DNA of 64,000 nt from Tepidibacillus fermentans (GCF_004342885.1 NZ_SMAB01000001.1:216338-280337); one strand, 5' to 3'; counted from the first letter of the stretch, positions 1 through 8,672 are shown. Notes: generated from the letters alone by a model not told the origin. Program-made: numbers and translations.

Positions 1-240
1 TCTCTTTCACAAAAGTTTTAAATCTATTTTACTTGAAAATAGAAAAACTTAAAATTAGAGAATTATCCAATATTAAGCATTTACTTAGAAAAAACATTTT
101 CTTCACTTACTCCATCCTATTAACCTAATTCTAAACTTTCCCCCAACCTACCTCCAAAAGAGATTGAGGCGGAGGATAAATCGCCTAATCAAGTCACATC
201 GGTATAATACATACAAAATTATACCAATCTATACCTTAAT
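1..240. other. intergenic, no gene seen
   Basis: AT-rich stretch at the window edge. I see no open frame with a ribosome site, no RNA gene and no clear repeat. It ends at the terminator of the exporter gene that begins to its right. Confidence 0.5.
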
Positions 241-287
241 AAAAAACCCGAATCTTAGACTCTTTTTTTGTGTCTAAAATTCGGGTT
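241..287 (-). terminator. rho-independent terminator of the MMPL exporter gene
   Basis: A 16-base stem (AACCCGAATYTTAGAC against its complement, one mismatch) closes an 11-base loop. On the minus strand it is followed by TTTTTT. It lies about 30 bases past the stop codon of the exporter gene. Confidence 0.9.
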
Positions 288-319
288 ATCGTTCAAAACC
301 TTAAAAACCTTTCTTTTTA

Positions 320-3172
320 CTATTCTGTTTTTTGTGCAATTTGTACAACAGGTGAAGGTGCTTCTTTCATCTTTTTTACAATCCATCGATCCAACCAAAC
401 CATTACAGGTGGTAAAACTACCAATGTACTAAATAATGCTAAACTCATATTGATTAAGGTCATTAATCCGAAATCCTTGAGAATCACAAAATCAGAAACG
501 ACCAATGCACTAAATCCACCAATTACAGTAAGACCTGAGGCTATAATTGCTTTTCCGATTCTGGACACAGCTGTTTTGATTGCCAAGATTTTTTCCATTC
601 CTTTTTCCCTTTCTTCCATATATCGCTCTAATAATAGGATCGTAAACTCAGTACCGATTCCAATAATTAATGCTCCTAATGTTGCTGTCAGCGGCGTATA
701 CTTCATTCCAAGTAAGTACATCATTCCCCCAGAAAGTCCTACGATGAGACTAATGGGGAAGACTGGGATAAACGCACGAATTGGATTACGGTAAACCACA
801 AGCAGCCCAAGGAATACAAGCCCCATCCCGATAAAAGTCATTTCTACTCTACCTGATGTTAATCCATTAATCATTTCAACATCTAGCACACTTTTTCCTG
901 TTACAGTAACTTTCATATCTGTATCCTTAATCTCTTTCCGTAAGTCCTGAATAAAGCCCTTGACTTCACCAATCGGCACATGTTTGATGTTTAAGAGAAT
1001 CACCGATTGTTTTTGATCTTCGGTTAAAAACATTTTCCGTTGATTCTCTGGTAAGTCATTGATAAAATCAAGCGAATCTGTATAGCTCAACATTTCTCCG
1101 TCATTCGCATTGCGAATTAATGTTGTTAATGATTTGGCATTAACAATCAAATCAGGATATTTTTGCTTTAATTGTTCTGTTTTTTGATCGATCCAGTTTA
1201 GATGTTTCTCACTAAGCAATGAGTCACTCTGTATAAGAAGAACCACTTGATCAGTCGCTCCTAAGACATCCCGTAGTTTATGAATATCTAATAACTGTGG
1301 CGTATCTTGTGGCATAAATGTCTCGATATCTGTTTCTACTCCTACTTTTTCATCGACCCATACACCCCAAGCAGTGACGAAGATTGCAAATAGTAAAACG
1401 AACAGAGAAAATTTAATCACAATTGACGTAGAGCTTTGAAGAATCCGTTCTAATATCGACGACTGATTCACTTTTTTCTGTAATACTTTTTGATTTCTTG
1501 AGAAATAATGATCACGTAGATAGAGAATCAACATTAAAATAAAGATCCCAGCAAGATAACTAATAGCTACACCAATGGTTAACATCTTGCCAAAATCCTC
1601 AACCATTGGAACAGGAGAAAGATACAGAGCAACAAAACCAAGGATAGTTGCGACAACTGCTGTTCCCACTGCTGGCCCCATTTGTTTTAATGTCTTTTTT
1701 AATGAATGTTCTTCTTCATAACGATTTTGAAATTGAATGGAATAGTCAACACCTAATCCAATCAAAATCGGAAAAACGGCCATCGATACCATCGTCATCG
1801 GGATGTTGACCAATCCCATCAAGCCTAATGTAGCGACGACTGCAAAAAAGATAATGGGTAAAGAAAGTATTCTCCATCTTACTTTGAAAACCACCATTAA
1901 CACAAGAAACATAAATCCTACGGCAAGAAGTACCATATTCTTCATACTGTTTTTCATTTCTGAACGAAGAGCAGAGTCAAGCACTGGTTTTCCCGAAACC
2001 ATATAGGAAATCGTTTTAAAATCTTGTTCTTTTAGTAAATTCTCTATTTTTTGATATAAATCATCTTTTTGTGAATCGGATAGATTCCCATTCATTTTCA
2101 CCATCATCATGGCATGGGTGTTATCGAGGATCACTTCCGAGAACATGGAACGCAACTTTCCATTGTCATATAGAATTTCATCTAATTCCTTTTGCTCCGT
2201 TGGAATATCTGCAATCATCATTCCACTTTTCTCATGGAACGTATTCAATCCGTCACTAATTTCACCTAACTTCTCCCCCATTGTGAGAAAGCCGTCAGCC
2301 ATCTCCTGAAGTTGATCAGGAGATAAAGCATCCCCAAAACTTCCTATCATCTCCTTTGTTTGGGCATTAAGTTGCATCTTCATTTTACTTAAAGCTTCTG
2401 CCGTTTTCTCATTTCCTTGTTGTAAACCTGTGGTTTTTTCCGCTATGATTTTAAGCCCTTGGGAACTTTGGTTCAAGTTAGCAGCCATCATTTGTAATTG
2501 TTGAGATAATTGAAGATTATTTTTTACGCTCATGCCTAATTGCTGTAACTGTAATGAAACTTTTCCGATGCCATCAGCAATTTGGTTCATTCCCCCTTGA
2601 AGTTGACTCGTCCCTTTTCCCATTTCCTTTTGGGCATTGATTAGCTGATCAAAGGCAGCAGTTGCTTTAGATAGATCTTCAATCTTAGCTTTGATTTCAT
2701 TCGGATCTTTTATGTTCTTGCCTTTCAAATTGTTTCCAAGATCGATCATTTTCTTCGACATTTCTGCTAAACCATCACTAATGTCATTCAGACGACTCTT
2801 AATTTCTGTTCCTTGTTTATCCGCAATCAGATTGACAATGGTTGCAGGACTGATTACTGTAAATACATCATTTTCCTGTTTGATTGTCTGTTCTACATTC
2901 CACATTTTGCGGATATTCTCTAATGTAACGAGGTCTTTTTGCTTTTTCCCCTCAAATAAAACGATCACGGCATCTCCACCAAAATCTTTTTCCAAAGCAA
3001 CATTGGATTGATATGCTTCCGTAGAGGTTTTGACAAGAGTGTCGTTTCCTGTTGCCATCCGAATTTGGGAGATCCCAATGGTTAAACCAAGAAAAATCGC
3101 GATGGTAATCAGTAAGATTCTCATTGGTCGTTTTTCCATGCGAATAGCCAACCATTCAAAGATTCGTTTCAT
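320..3172 (-). CDS. MMPL/RND-family membrane exporter
   Basis: Proton-driven exporter of the RND superfamily, MMPL branch, in the cytoplasmic membrane; the substrate (lipid, hydrophobic drug or toxin) is unknown. About 950 residues with the expected two-fold plan: one helix near the N-terminus, a long extracellular loop (about residues 40-400) rich in Gln/Met amphipathic helices, a block of helices, a second loop, and a second block. The TM4-type motif GVDYSIQF and the second-half counterpart GIGTEFTILLLERY are visible, so the proton-relay positions look kept, although the second copy has E-F where D-Y is usual. The start chosen is the ATG of MKRIFEW, preceded by GGAGGTGAAGAAG; an upstream in-frame ATG overlaps that ribosome site. 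It lies 27 bases after the TetR gene and is probably co-transcribed and repressed by it. Confidence 0.9.
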   Translation of the reverse strand: MKRIFEWLAIRMEKRPMRILLITIAIFLGLTIGISQIRMATGNDTLVKTSTEAYQSNVALEKDFGGDAVIVLFEGKKQKDLVTLENIRKMWNVEQTIKQENDVFTVISPATIVNLIADKQGTEIKSRLNDISDGLAEMSKKMIDLGNNLKGKNIKDPNEIKAKIEDLSKATAAFDQLINAQKEMGKGTSQLQGGMNQIADGIGKVSLQLQQLGMSVKNNLQLSQQLQMMAANLNQSSQGLKIIAEKTTGLQQGNEKTAEALSKMKMQLNAQTKEMIGSFGDALSPDQLQEMADGFLTMGEKLGEISDGLNTFHEKSGMMIADIPTEQKELDEILYDNGKLRSMFSEVILDNTHAMMMVKMNGNLSDSQKDDLYQKIENLLKEQDFKTISYMVSGKPVLDSALRSEMKNSMKNMVLLAVGFMFLVLMVVFKVRWRILSLPIIFFAVVATLGLMGLVNIPMTMVSMAVFPILIGLGVDYSIQFQNRYEEEHSLKKTLKQMGPAVGTAVVATILGFVALYLSPVPMVEDFGKMLTIGVAISYLAGIFILMLILYLRDHYFSRNQKVLQKKVNQSSILERILQSSTSIVIKFSLFVLLFAIFVTAWGVWVDEKVGVETDIETFMPQDTPQLLDIHKLRDVLGATDQVVLLIQSDSLLSEKHLNWIDQKTEQLKQKYPDLIVNAKSLTTLIRNANDGEMLSYTDSLDFINDLPENQRKMFLTEDQKQSVILLNIKHVPIGEVKGFIQDLRKEIKDTDMKVTVTGKSVLDVEMINGLTSGRVEMTFIGMGLVFLGLLVVYRNPIRAFIPVFPISLIVGLSGGMMYLLGMKYTPLTATLGALIIGIGTEFTILLLERYMEEREKGMEKILAIKTAVSRIGKAIIASGLTVIGGFSALVVSDFVILKDFGLMTLINMSLALFSTLVVLPPVMVWLDRWIVKKMKEAPSPVVQIAQKTE

Positions 3173-3199
3173 CTTCTTCACCTCCATTGGTTTGTTCCT

Positions 3200-3772
3200 T
3201 TATTCATCACCATTTTCTATACAGATTGATTCCACCATTTGGGCAACAATTTGACTCACTTTTTGCTCATTGTTTTCTGGCATAAATAAGAAGGTTAATG
3301 TCGTTCCCATCACCATTCGCAATATCACTTCTTCTTTCTCCTTTGGTATTTCCATTTCGGTAATAGCCTGTTTCAATAAGTCTGCCATTTTGCTCACAAT
3401 ATGAACAGATGGCAGCTCGTCAACGAACTGATCCTCCATTAAGACCATCTTAATGAGTTGATAGTGTTTCGAAATAAGTGTAATCCGGTCTTGTAAGATC
3501 TGTTTAATTCGTTCCTTTGAACTTAATCCGTTTGAGGTTCGTATCACCTGTTGTAATGTTTCTGTTAAAATAGGCTCTATTGCTTTCATAAACATATCTT
3601 GTTTTGAAGAAAAATAGCGAAATAAGGTGACTTCAGTGATTCCTGCTTCTTGGGCGATCTCAATCGTCGTTGCCCCGTTATAGCCTTTTTCGTTAAAAAC
3701 TTTTCTAGCTGCTTCTAAAATTTGTTGTTCTCGTTCTTCTTTTTTCATCCGTTTTCGTATCGGTTGGTTCAA
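3200..3772 (-). CDS. TetR/AcrR-family transcriptional repressor
   Basis: DNA-binding repressor, 190 residues, the usual TetR length. The N-terminal helix-turn-helix spans about residues 15-60, with the typical ILEAARKVFNEKGYNGATT and TLFRYFSSKQDMF motifs. The C-terminal half is a helical ligand-binding domain unlike any family I can name. Translation probably starts at TTG, seven bases after GAGGTG. It is the first gene of an operon with the MMPL exporter, so the likely model is self-repression and repression of the pump, relieved by a pump substrate. A palindrome just upstream is the candidate operator. Confidence 0.92.
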   Translation of the reverse strand: MNQPIRKRMKKEEREQQILEAARKVFNEKGYNGATTIEIAQEAGITEVTLFRYFSSKQDMFMKAIEPILTETLQQVIRTSNGLSSKERIKQILQDRITLISKHYQLIKMVLMEDQFVDELPSVHIVSKMADLLKQAITEMEIPKEKEEVILRMVMGTTLTFLFMPENNEQKVSQIVAQMVESICIENGDE

Positions 3773-3815
3773 AGATGCACACCTCGTTTCTTTATTTTTG
3801 ATACACGTTATTTAA

Positions 3816-3827
3816 GTAAGTACTTAC
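3816..3827. promoter_or_regulatory. probable TetR operator (GTAAGTACTTAC)
   Basis: Perfect 12-base palindrome, extended imperfectly outward (TAAGTAAGTACTTACATTA), 44 bases upstream of the repressor start. Position and symmetry fit an autoregulatory TetR operator; binding is inferred. Confidence 0.6.
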
Positions 3828-3916
3828 ATTAATTAATATATCTAATTGATGAATAAAAAACAAGGAGATTTTTTTGAATATCGATAGGAGGGGCAGTCTA
3901 ATACAGCTTCTATCAT

Positions 3917-4817
3917 TCAGCCATTTACGGAATCATACCGAGAGCCCAATGTAGGAACATTGTGGGCTCTTTTTGCAAGTTCTCTCAACCATTTTTGAGC
4001 TCGACTACGATGTCCTCTGAATCTTTTATTTTTGTTCATTGCCCATTTAACCAAACGCCGATTCAACCAGTCGATGGTGTATTTCACTGCCGATGGTTTG
4101 AACTTTGTGAAATAGTTGAGCCATCCTCTAACAATCAGGTTTATCATTTGTGCTATCATTTCAATTTTACTCCCAGTAAAGCTATGAATTCTCATTTCCT
4201 TTATCTTGTCTCTAAAGGATTTTACCGACTTTTTACTTACCTGTTGGAAGGAAATTGAACTGTAGCCTTCCCAGTCTGTCTTTTATAAATATCCTTCGAA
4301 AGGTATATCCAGAAAGTCAAACTCCGTATTCGGATACTCACTTTTTCTGTCTTTATCCTTGCAGTATACAATCTTTGTTTTCGTCGGATGTAATTCGAGT
4401 TTGCATTCCTCTAGTCGTTCTTTCAGCTTTTTCAGAGTCTCTTCCGCTTCGGTTTTCGTCTTGCAGTGGATGATAGCATCATCCACATATCGCTCTAACG
4501 GTGCCTGCGGATTCGTCCGTACCATCCACATATCGAACGCATCGTGCATGAACAGATTTGCAAGAACAGGACTTATGACACCTCCATGAGGTGTTCCAGC
4601 TTTTCGTTGAACAATTTCTCCATCTTTCTTCTGAAATGGCGCTTTCAGCCACCGTTCAATATAGAGTATCACCCAATCATAGTCCGTGTGTTTTCTGACC
4701 GCTTTCAAGAGTAATTCGTGGTCAATGTTATCAAATAGCCCTTTTATGTCGAATTCTATGACGTAGTCATATCTCCAGCATCTTTTCCTTGCTTGTCCTA
4801 TGGTATCTATGTACTTA
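3917..4817 (-). pseudogene. decayed group II intron reverse transcriptase/maturase (LtrA-type)
   Basis: The translation is recognisable in several frames. An upstream part reads EFDIKGLFDNIDHELL, then GTPHGGVISPVLANLFMH (RT domain 4) and YVDDAIIHC (the YxDD catalytic box), up to an early stop after FEGYL near 4283. Beyond it, in shifted frames, comes the maturase-specific domain (IVRGWLNYFTKFKPSAVKY, then a basic RFRGHRSRAQKWL tract). The N-terminal third is missing: an in-frame stop appears near 4817. I could not find domains V/VI of the intron RNA downstream. This is a non-functional remnant. The YVDD variant and the GTPHGG box are ordinary for such proteins. Confidence 0.85.
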
Positions 4818-5059
4818 ATAAGTCAGGTTCTTGCTTTTTAGAACGTAACTTATTAATCAAGGCCACCAGACAGTAGTGCGGTAGCCTGTGCATAGCGTAC
4901 AAAAATAGGATGCTGATATTATTAGTATTAAAGCTTGATCGAGAAAAACTTGACACAAACTAAACCAAAGCAAATTTCACAAGACAAGAAAAAATTCTTA
5001 AAATCAAAAAAAGCTATTTTAACTGGCTTAATGACAAATATCAATAGGGGGGATATAAA

Positions 5060-5170
5060 ATGTCACTAGCAAAAGGGGAAAGAGTTAAAAAGACACAATT
5101 AAGCGATTTAAGCATGGAAGAACAAAAAGAACGAAATGAAAACCAATATACTCTATTAAGCATGGAGTGA
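5060..5170 (+). CDS. possible 36-residue peptide, unknown
   Basis: Short frame starting MSLAKGERVKKTQ and ending YTLLSME, charged, with no hydrophobic segment. A GGGGGG ribosome site lies seven bases before the ATG, and a strong terminator follows about 115 bases later, so a short transcript is plausible. I recognise no family. It may equally be the remnant of a gene destroyed by the mobile elements to its left. Confidence 0.35.
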   Translation: MSLAKGERVKKTQLSDLSMEEQKERNENQYTLLSME

Positions 5171-5287
5171 AATGAATGAAAAAGAAGAAAAATAATGAAC
5201 GGGATTGCAACACATTTTCCAGGATACAAATTAGATGATTTTACCTTTTCACCGAATATAGTTCATTAAAGATTATAAATCAGAGAG

Positions 5288-5315
5288 CCTGTAGAAAATA
5301 ACTACAGGTTTTTTT
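5288..5315 (+). terminator. rho-independent terminator
   Basis: Perfect seven-base stem CCTGTAG/CTACAGG with a seven-base loop and a T7 run. It would end any transcript of the small frame at 5060. Confidence 0.85.
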
Positions 5316-5725
5316 ATGTACTCATCGGCCACCAATTTCATATTTCACTTACAAAAAGCAACTCACTAGAGAAACTCATATTCTTATCCAATCATCCCCA
5401 CATTTCTCATGACCCAACCTGCTTTCCGTTTCTTCCACTTTCTTTCGCCCGTGTGTTTTCGCTCACCCTTTTCTACTTGCCGTATTTATCTACCTTTGTT
5501 CGATACGTGATTCTTTTTCTTTGGCTTACCCCCTTTCGACGCGCGCGACGCACCCCCGCCCAAACGAAAAAGTTACAAGATACGAATCGAGAAACAAAGA
5601 TAATACTTTGTTCATAAATCCGTACCGATTTTTTGCAAAAGGAGCAGAAATATGGCTAAGTAAATCAAGAAGGGATGAGGAACAGATAAGGAGGAAAAGT
5701 TTAATTTCTCTAGTGAGTTCTATGT
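5316..5725. other. gene-free segment with a strong C/T strand bias
   Basis: No convincing gene. About 5390-5560 the plus strand is strikingly pyrimidine-rich and ends in a GC-rich patch (GACGCGCGCGACGC, then CCCCCGCCC), unlike the AT-rich surroundings. The segment is flanked by fossils of mobile elements and may be imported. A TATAAT box at 5726-5731 lies at its right edge and could serve the small gene that follows. Confidence 0.4.
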
Positions 5726-5761
5726 TATAATAGATATATTAAATAAAATGGAGGAATGGGT

Positions 5762-5980
5762 ATGATCATGAAAGTGATCACTATAATTTTTGTATTACCT
5801 ATGCTTATTGGACTGATTTCAGGGGAGTTTCTCTCAAAAAAAGAAAAACCTTGGGAAGCATCAACGAATAATCATTACAAACTTACTGACAAAATAATTA
5901 ATTTAAATATGAATAATCATTACAGATATGTTGGAGAAAAATTTGATGCACTCGAGTATTATAAAAATAAGAGGTGGTGA
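5762..5980 (+). CDS. small membrane-anchored protein, unknown
   Basis: 72 residues. The N-terminus is a hydrophobic segment (about residues 3-22, VITIIFVLPMLIGLIS) followed by a charged, Asn/Tyr-rich tail containing two NNHY motifs. The ATG chosen lies eight bases after GGAGG; an ATG six bases earlier sits too close to that site. A TATAAT box lies about 30 bases upstream. I do not recognise the family. The frame after it is an IS30-type remnant, so this could be a real gene cut off by an insertion. Confidence 0.45.
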   Translation: MIMKVITIIFVLPMLIGLISGEFLSKKEKPWEASTNNHYKLTDKIINLNMNNHYRYVGEKFDALEYYKNKRW

Positions 5981-5981
5981 A

Positions 5982-6122
5982 ATGGGGGATAAAAAAGATA
6001 ATATGGAGGATTTACTGATGACTTATTCTAATCATAACACAGATAAACGTCAATATAAACATCCCATTTCTGTCGTTCAAGAGGTTGGTGCATTGGATGG
6101 AGTAAATTCTAATGCAATTTAA
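5982..6122 (+). pseudogene. IS30-type transposase N-terminal remnant
   Basis: The stretch from 6018 reads MTYSNHNTDKRQYKH. It matches MAYSNHNTKKRHFKH encoded on the minus strand at 59853-59898, and the DNA just before each ATG (GGAGGATTTACYG) is also alike. In the second copy the match continues into LTPYERGQMAARH, which resembles the start of IS30-family transposases. Here the similarity stops after about 16 codons and a stop follows at 6122. It is a fossil of the same element as the MITE at 59.7-60.0 kb. Confidence 0.6.
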
Positions 6123-6129
6123 CAACTTT

Positions 6130-6363
6130 TTAGGAAATCTTTTTAATTTTCTTTTTCATTTTTATTCTCATCAAAAATAAAATTAGAACCTTATTCGGAT
6201 CAAAGGTTTGATACCATTGAACATCATTAAATATGTGTACAGGGAACATCTCTTTATCTAATATGATAAGATTATATCTTAGTTCTCCATTATTTATTTT
6301 ATTTATTAAATCTTTCAGTATGTCATTGCTCCATGAGGTTAAAATAGGCAAGAAGACACCCAT
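6130..6363 (-). CDS. doubtful 77-residue frame
   Basis: Open frame starting MGVFLPILTSWSNDILK and ending in a Lys-rich tail. Its ATG lies inside a hairpin (CCCATC/GATGGG, 6360-6376) and no ribosome site precedes it. The gene upstream ends 27 bases away, so read-through is possible. I recognise no family. It may be the end of a longer gene that lost its start, or not a gene at all. Confidence 0.25.
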   Translation of the reverse strand: MGVFLPILTSWSNDILKDLINKINNGELRYNLIILDKEMFPVHIFNDVQWYQTFDPNKVLILFLMRIKMKKKIKKIS

Positions 6364-6389
6364 CTCTATAGATGGGCGATGACTTCAAA

Positions 6390-6674
6390 TTAATTTTTGT
6401 ATTTAAGTACTTCTTCCATTAAGTCTTTGTCTTTGAATCGTTCCTTAATTACTGAGAAATCAACATGTATTTGCTCTCCCGCATTCGATTCAAGAGCAAA
6501 TAAATCTAACATGACTAGATCTGTAAGCCCAAATACTTCTTCACCGCATTTATTACATTTTTTTATTGGAAAATTATCAACTTTTAATTGTACGTCATTA
6601 TAATGTACTTTCCGTTCTAATGTTATCCGTTCCATTCTAAATGCCCCTTTACAATCTAAATTGTACTCGTGCAT
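6390..6674 (-). CDS. YgiT/MqsA-like zinc-finger protein
   Basis: 94 residues. The segment KKCNKCGEEVFG (about residues 38-49) is the second half of the zinc knuckle found in YgiT/MqsA-type proteins; a single Cys (DCKGAF) stands where the first CxxC would be. After it comes a helical part (TDLVMLDLFALE) and no clear HTH domain. The ATG is supported by AGGAGGGTGTTCC. Related proteins are often antitoxins or orphan zinc-binding regulators; no toxin partner is evident here. It lies just downstream of the radC fragment. Confidence 0.55.
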   Translation of the reverse strand: MHEYNLDCKGAFRMERITLERKVHYNDVQLKVDNFPIKKCNKCGEEVFGLTDLVMLDLFALESNAGEQIHVDFSVIKERFKDKDLMEEVLKYKN

Positions 6675-6691
6675 GGAACACCCTCCTTTTA

Positions 6692-6910
6692 TCAGATATA
6701 ACCTTCCTCTTTTAAAGACACATATCTATCGGTAAAATTACCGATGATAATATGATCCAAGACTTCGATTCCCAAGATCTCACCTGCTTGAGAAAGCCTT
6801 TGTGTTATAGAGATGTCTTCTTTACTAGGAGTGGGATCTCCACTTGGGTGATTATGACCAACAACGTTGGCTGCTGCTCCTAATGCAACCGCTATTTTAA
6901 CATTCTTCAG
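6692..6910 (-). pseudogene. radC: RadC-family C-terminal fragment
   Basis: Reads [14 protein letters not shown] followed by [15 protein letters not shown], then [11 protein letters not shown] and an end [10 protein letters not shown]. This is the C-terminal JAMM metalloprotease-like half of RadC with the His-x-His...Asp motif intact. The N-terminal half is absent: the coding match stops exactly where the left hairpin of an IS605-type mini-element begins (about 6911). The likely history is insertion followed by deletion. Not functional as it stands. Confidence 0.8.
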
Positions 6911-7146
6911 TCGAGAAGTCTCCCACTTCTAAATCTTGCGTAGTTTAATGAAAGTGGGATATGAATCAACTTCAACCAAGCTGATCCTTTCATGCGTAAA
7001 ATATCCAAGGTACAAAAGAACTCCAAATCATCGGATGCCTAGGGTTGGAACGACCCGAAGTAACGCTCAGGGAGACGAAAGGTTACTTTCGTCGTGGAGC
7101 TGAGAAGCTCCCACTTCAAGCGATAGCTAAGTGGTGAGTAGTTCAC
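6911..7146 (+). mobile_element. IS200/IS605-type mini-element (internally deleted)
   Basis: About 235 bases bounded by imperfect subterminal hairpins, as in IS200/IS605 elements: a left one (CTCCCACTT...AAAGTGGGA, 6919-6960) and a right one (CCCACTT...AAGTGG), followed by GTAGTTCAC at 7146. Just inside the right end a plus-strand reading gives TRSNAQGDERLLSSWS, then a stop and EAPT, like the tail of an IS1341/TnpB gene. Internal hairpins (GACGAAA...TTTCGTC, GGAGCT...AGCTCC) resemble the omega-RNA region that overlaps tnpB 3' ends. Transposase genes are missing, so it could move only in trans. Confidence 0.65.
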
Positions 7147-7446
7147 GAAAGTAAATATTAGAAGTATGATTACGATTGGAAACAAAATCATACTAACGGT
7201 ATTAGGTAGATAGGAATCTCGGTCCCCAAATATCAAATCCCATAAGCTAAAATAAAATAATCCTGCTCCTATGGTTTCAAGCATTGCAACGGGTTTTAGT
7301 ACGCTATAACGAATGGATAATAGAATGCCTGCTGTTACAAACAGATTCATACGATCGGATGGAGATGATATAGAAGCAAGTATTGCAAATAGAATAACTC
7401 CCCAACCAAAAATTACGGACAAATGTAATTTTACTAATTGTTTCAT
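7039..7446 (-). CDS. small four-helix membrane protein, tail replaced by IS end
   Basis: 135 residues as it now reads. Residues about 1-100 form four hydrophobic segments (FGWGVILFAILAS, LFVTAGILLS, IGAGLFYFSLWDLIF, ILFPIVIILLIFTF). From about residue 101 the frame runs through the right end of the IS605-type mini-element, so the last 35 residues are not native. The ATG of MKQLVKLHLSV is chosen because AGAAGGG lies eight bases before it; it also sits four bases after the stop of the upstream membrane-protein gene, suggesting one operon. Family not recognised. Confidence 0.55.
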   Translation of the reverse strand: MKQLVKLHLSVIFGWGVILFAILASISSPSDRMNLFVTAGILLSIRYSVLKPVAMLETIGAGLFYFSLWDLIFGDRDSYLPNTVSMILFPIVIILLIFTFVNYSPLSYRLKWELLSSTTKVTFRLPERYFGSFQP

Positions 7447-7450
7447 TTTG

Positions 7451-8503
7451 TTAACCCTTCTTTCTTTTAGTAAATTTAACAACTTTTCCTTTTGATTTAT
7501 TTTTTGTTTCTTTTACTTGTTTGTTTACAATTTGCATTTGCTCTTCTCTCCATTTTTCAACACTATCGGAATATTCTTGTTCGATTTCATCTGCCCATTC
7601 TGGAATTTGTTCGGATGGGAATGGATATGGAACAATCTGTTTCAAATCAACATGCTGTTTCAAATCAACATGGTATTGCCAAGATTGAATAATCATTTGC
7701 CCTAGTTTTTTATCAGGAAATGTTTCTCTCCACGGTATCTTTGGTTCTGGTTCATCAAACATGTTTTCTATTTCTTTTCGCAATTTTCGTGGATTAGAAA
7801 AAATAATGATCGCTAATATTTGTTGAATGACCCATGAGGCAATAAATACGACAACTGGTATTAAAAATCGTTCTAATCCAGTAAACCATTTATTGATCGG
7901 TTTTGTATCGTAAAGTGAATAGAAAAACAAAACTTCTAAGCCAATTCCTGCTATGATAGGAAAAAAAGATTTAATTCCTATAATTTTAAGTTTTGATGGC
8001 TTTTTGGATGGTTCTAGTGAACGGTGTCCAATATCGGTATAAACTCTTGATCTGAATTGATTCATGACGATTTGATAGAATTTATTTTTAGATATATCTT
8101 TTAAATAGGGTGAATATGAATAGGGAACAGCCAATAAGTAATATAAATGTAAAGGTGCAATATATGGGGTCCTTTCCCACCGTGCTGTTTCTAACCAGAA
8201 CATATTTAAGCGGATTTCTTTGGCTTTATTGTAAAATGTTGTTGGTTCTAGTGCCAATCTTAAACTAATCAGTATAATGAATACCCAATCGCCCCAATTG
8301 ATGATATAATGCCAAGCGATTGATAACAGCTTAAGTAAAACTTGAAATCCTTCTATATGGGGAGTTAATAATGTAATAACAGAAATCGTAATAACCCATA
8401 TAAAACTTTGATCGATGAGTTTTCTAATCGTTTCAACAACTTGCTCAAATATATTCCCTTTATTTCTTTTTGTAAGATGCTCAAACGATCCCAATGATTT
8501 CAT
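7451..8503 (-). CDS. unrecognised integral membrane protein, copy 1 of a duplicated pair
   Basis: 350 residues: two hydrophobic segments near residues 30-50 and 65-90, a soluble loop (about 90-170), two more (about 180-205 and 220-245), then a charged cytoplasmic-looking tail ending in a Lys-rich stretch. It is nearly identical to the protein at 13989-15095. The main difference is in the tail, where this copy has lost about 25 residues and carries a second HVDLKQ; the DNA there is an 18-base direct repeat (about 7639-7672). The start is the ATG after GGAGGTGATAACC. Function unknown; it is downstream of the surface-protein genes but has its own promoter. Confidence 0.7.
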   Translation of the reverse strand: MKSLGSFEHLTKRNKGNIFEQVVETIRKLIDQSFIWVITISVITLLTPHIEGFQVLLKLLSIAWHYIINWGDWVFIILISLRLALEPTTFYNKAKEIRLNMFWLETARWERTPYIAPLHLYYLLAVPYSYSPYLKDISKNKFYQIVMNQFRSRVYTDIGHRSLEPSKKPSKLKIIGIKSFFPIIAGIGLEVLFFYSLYDTKPINKWFTGLERFLIPVVVFIASWVIQQILAIIIFSNPRKLRKEIENMFDEPEPKIPWRETFPDKKLGQMIIQSWQYHVDLKQHVDLKQIVPYPFPSEQIPEWADEIEQEYSDSVEKWREEQMQIVNKQVKETKNKSKGKVVKFTKRKKG

Positions 8504-8532
8504 GGTTATCACCTCCATAAGTCTATATGTCT

Positions 8533-8562
8533 ATTATATAGTGAGTGTGAATTAATTCCCAA
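8533..8562 (-). promoter_or_regulatory. promoter of membrane protein copy 1
   Basis: On the minus strand TTGGGA, 18 bases, TATAAT, about 30 bases before the start codon. The same boxes and spacing occur before the second copy of the gene, so the duplication included the promoter. Confidence 0.65.
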
Positions 8563-8584
8563 TTTTTATCTTATCGAAAAGCAA

Positions 8585-8620
8585 CCCCAAAGAATGCGGT
8601 AAATTGAACATTCTTTGGGG
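8585..8620 (-). terminator. terminator after the PKD/propeller protein gene
   Basis: Twelve-base perfect stem CCCCAAAGAATG/CATTCTTTGGGG with a 12-base loop. The T-run after it on the minus strand is weak (TTGCTTTT). It separates the surface-protein gene from the next promoter. Confidence 0.65.
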
Positions 8621-8672
8621 TTTAATTTTGGCGGATTGTCAACTTAAATAGACTTTTTAGACAGCTCCATTT

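Noticed and set aside
270..794. 174-codon plus-strand frame over the MMPL gene end
   Set aside because: Antisense shadow of a clear family protein, no ribosome site.
6360..6376. CCCATC/GATGGG hairpin as a second IS605 end
   Set aside because: No matching partner end or transposase similarity; more simply a weak terminator of the zinc-finger gene.
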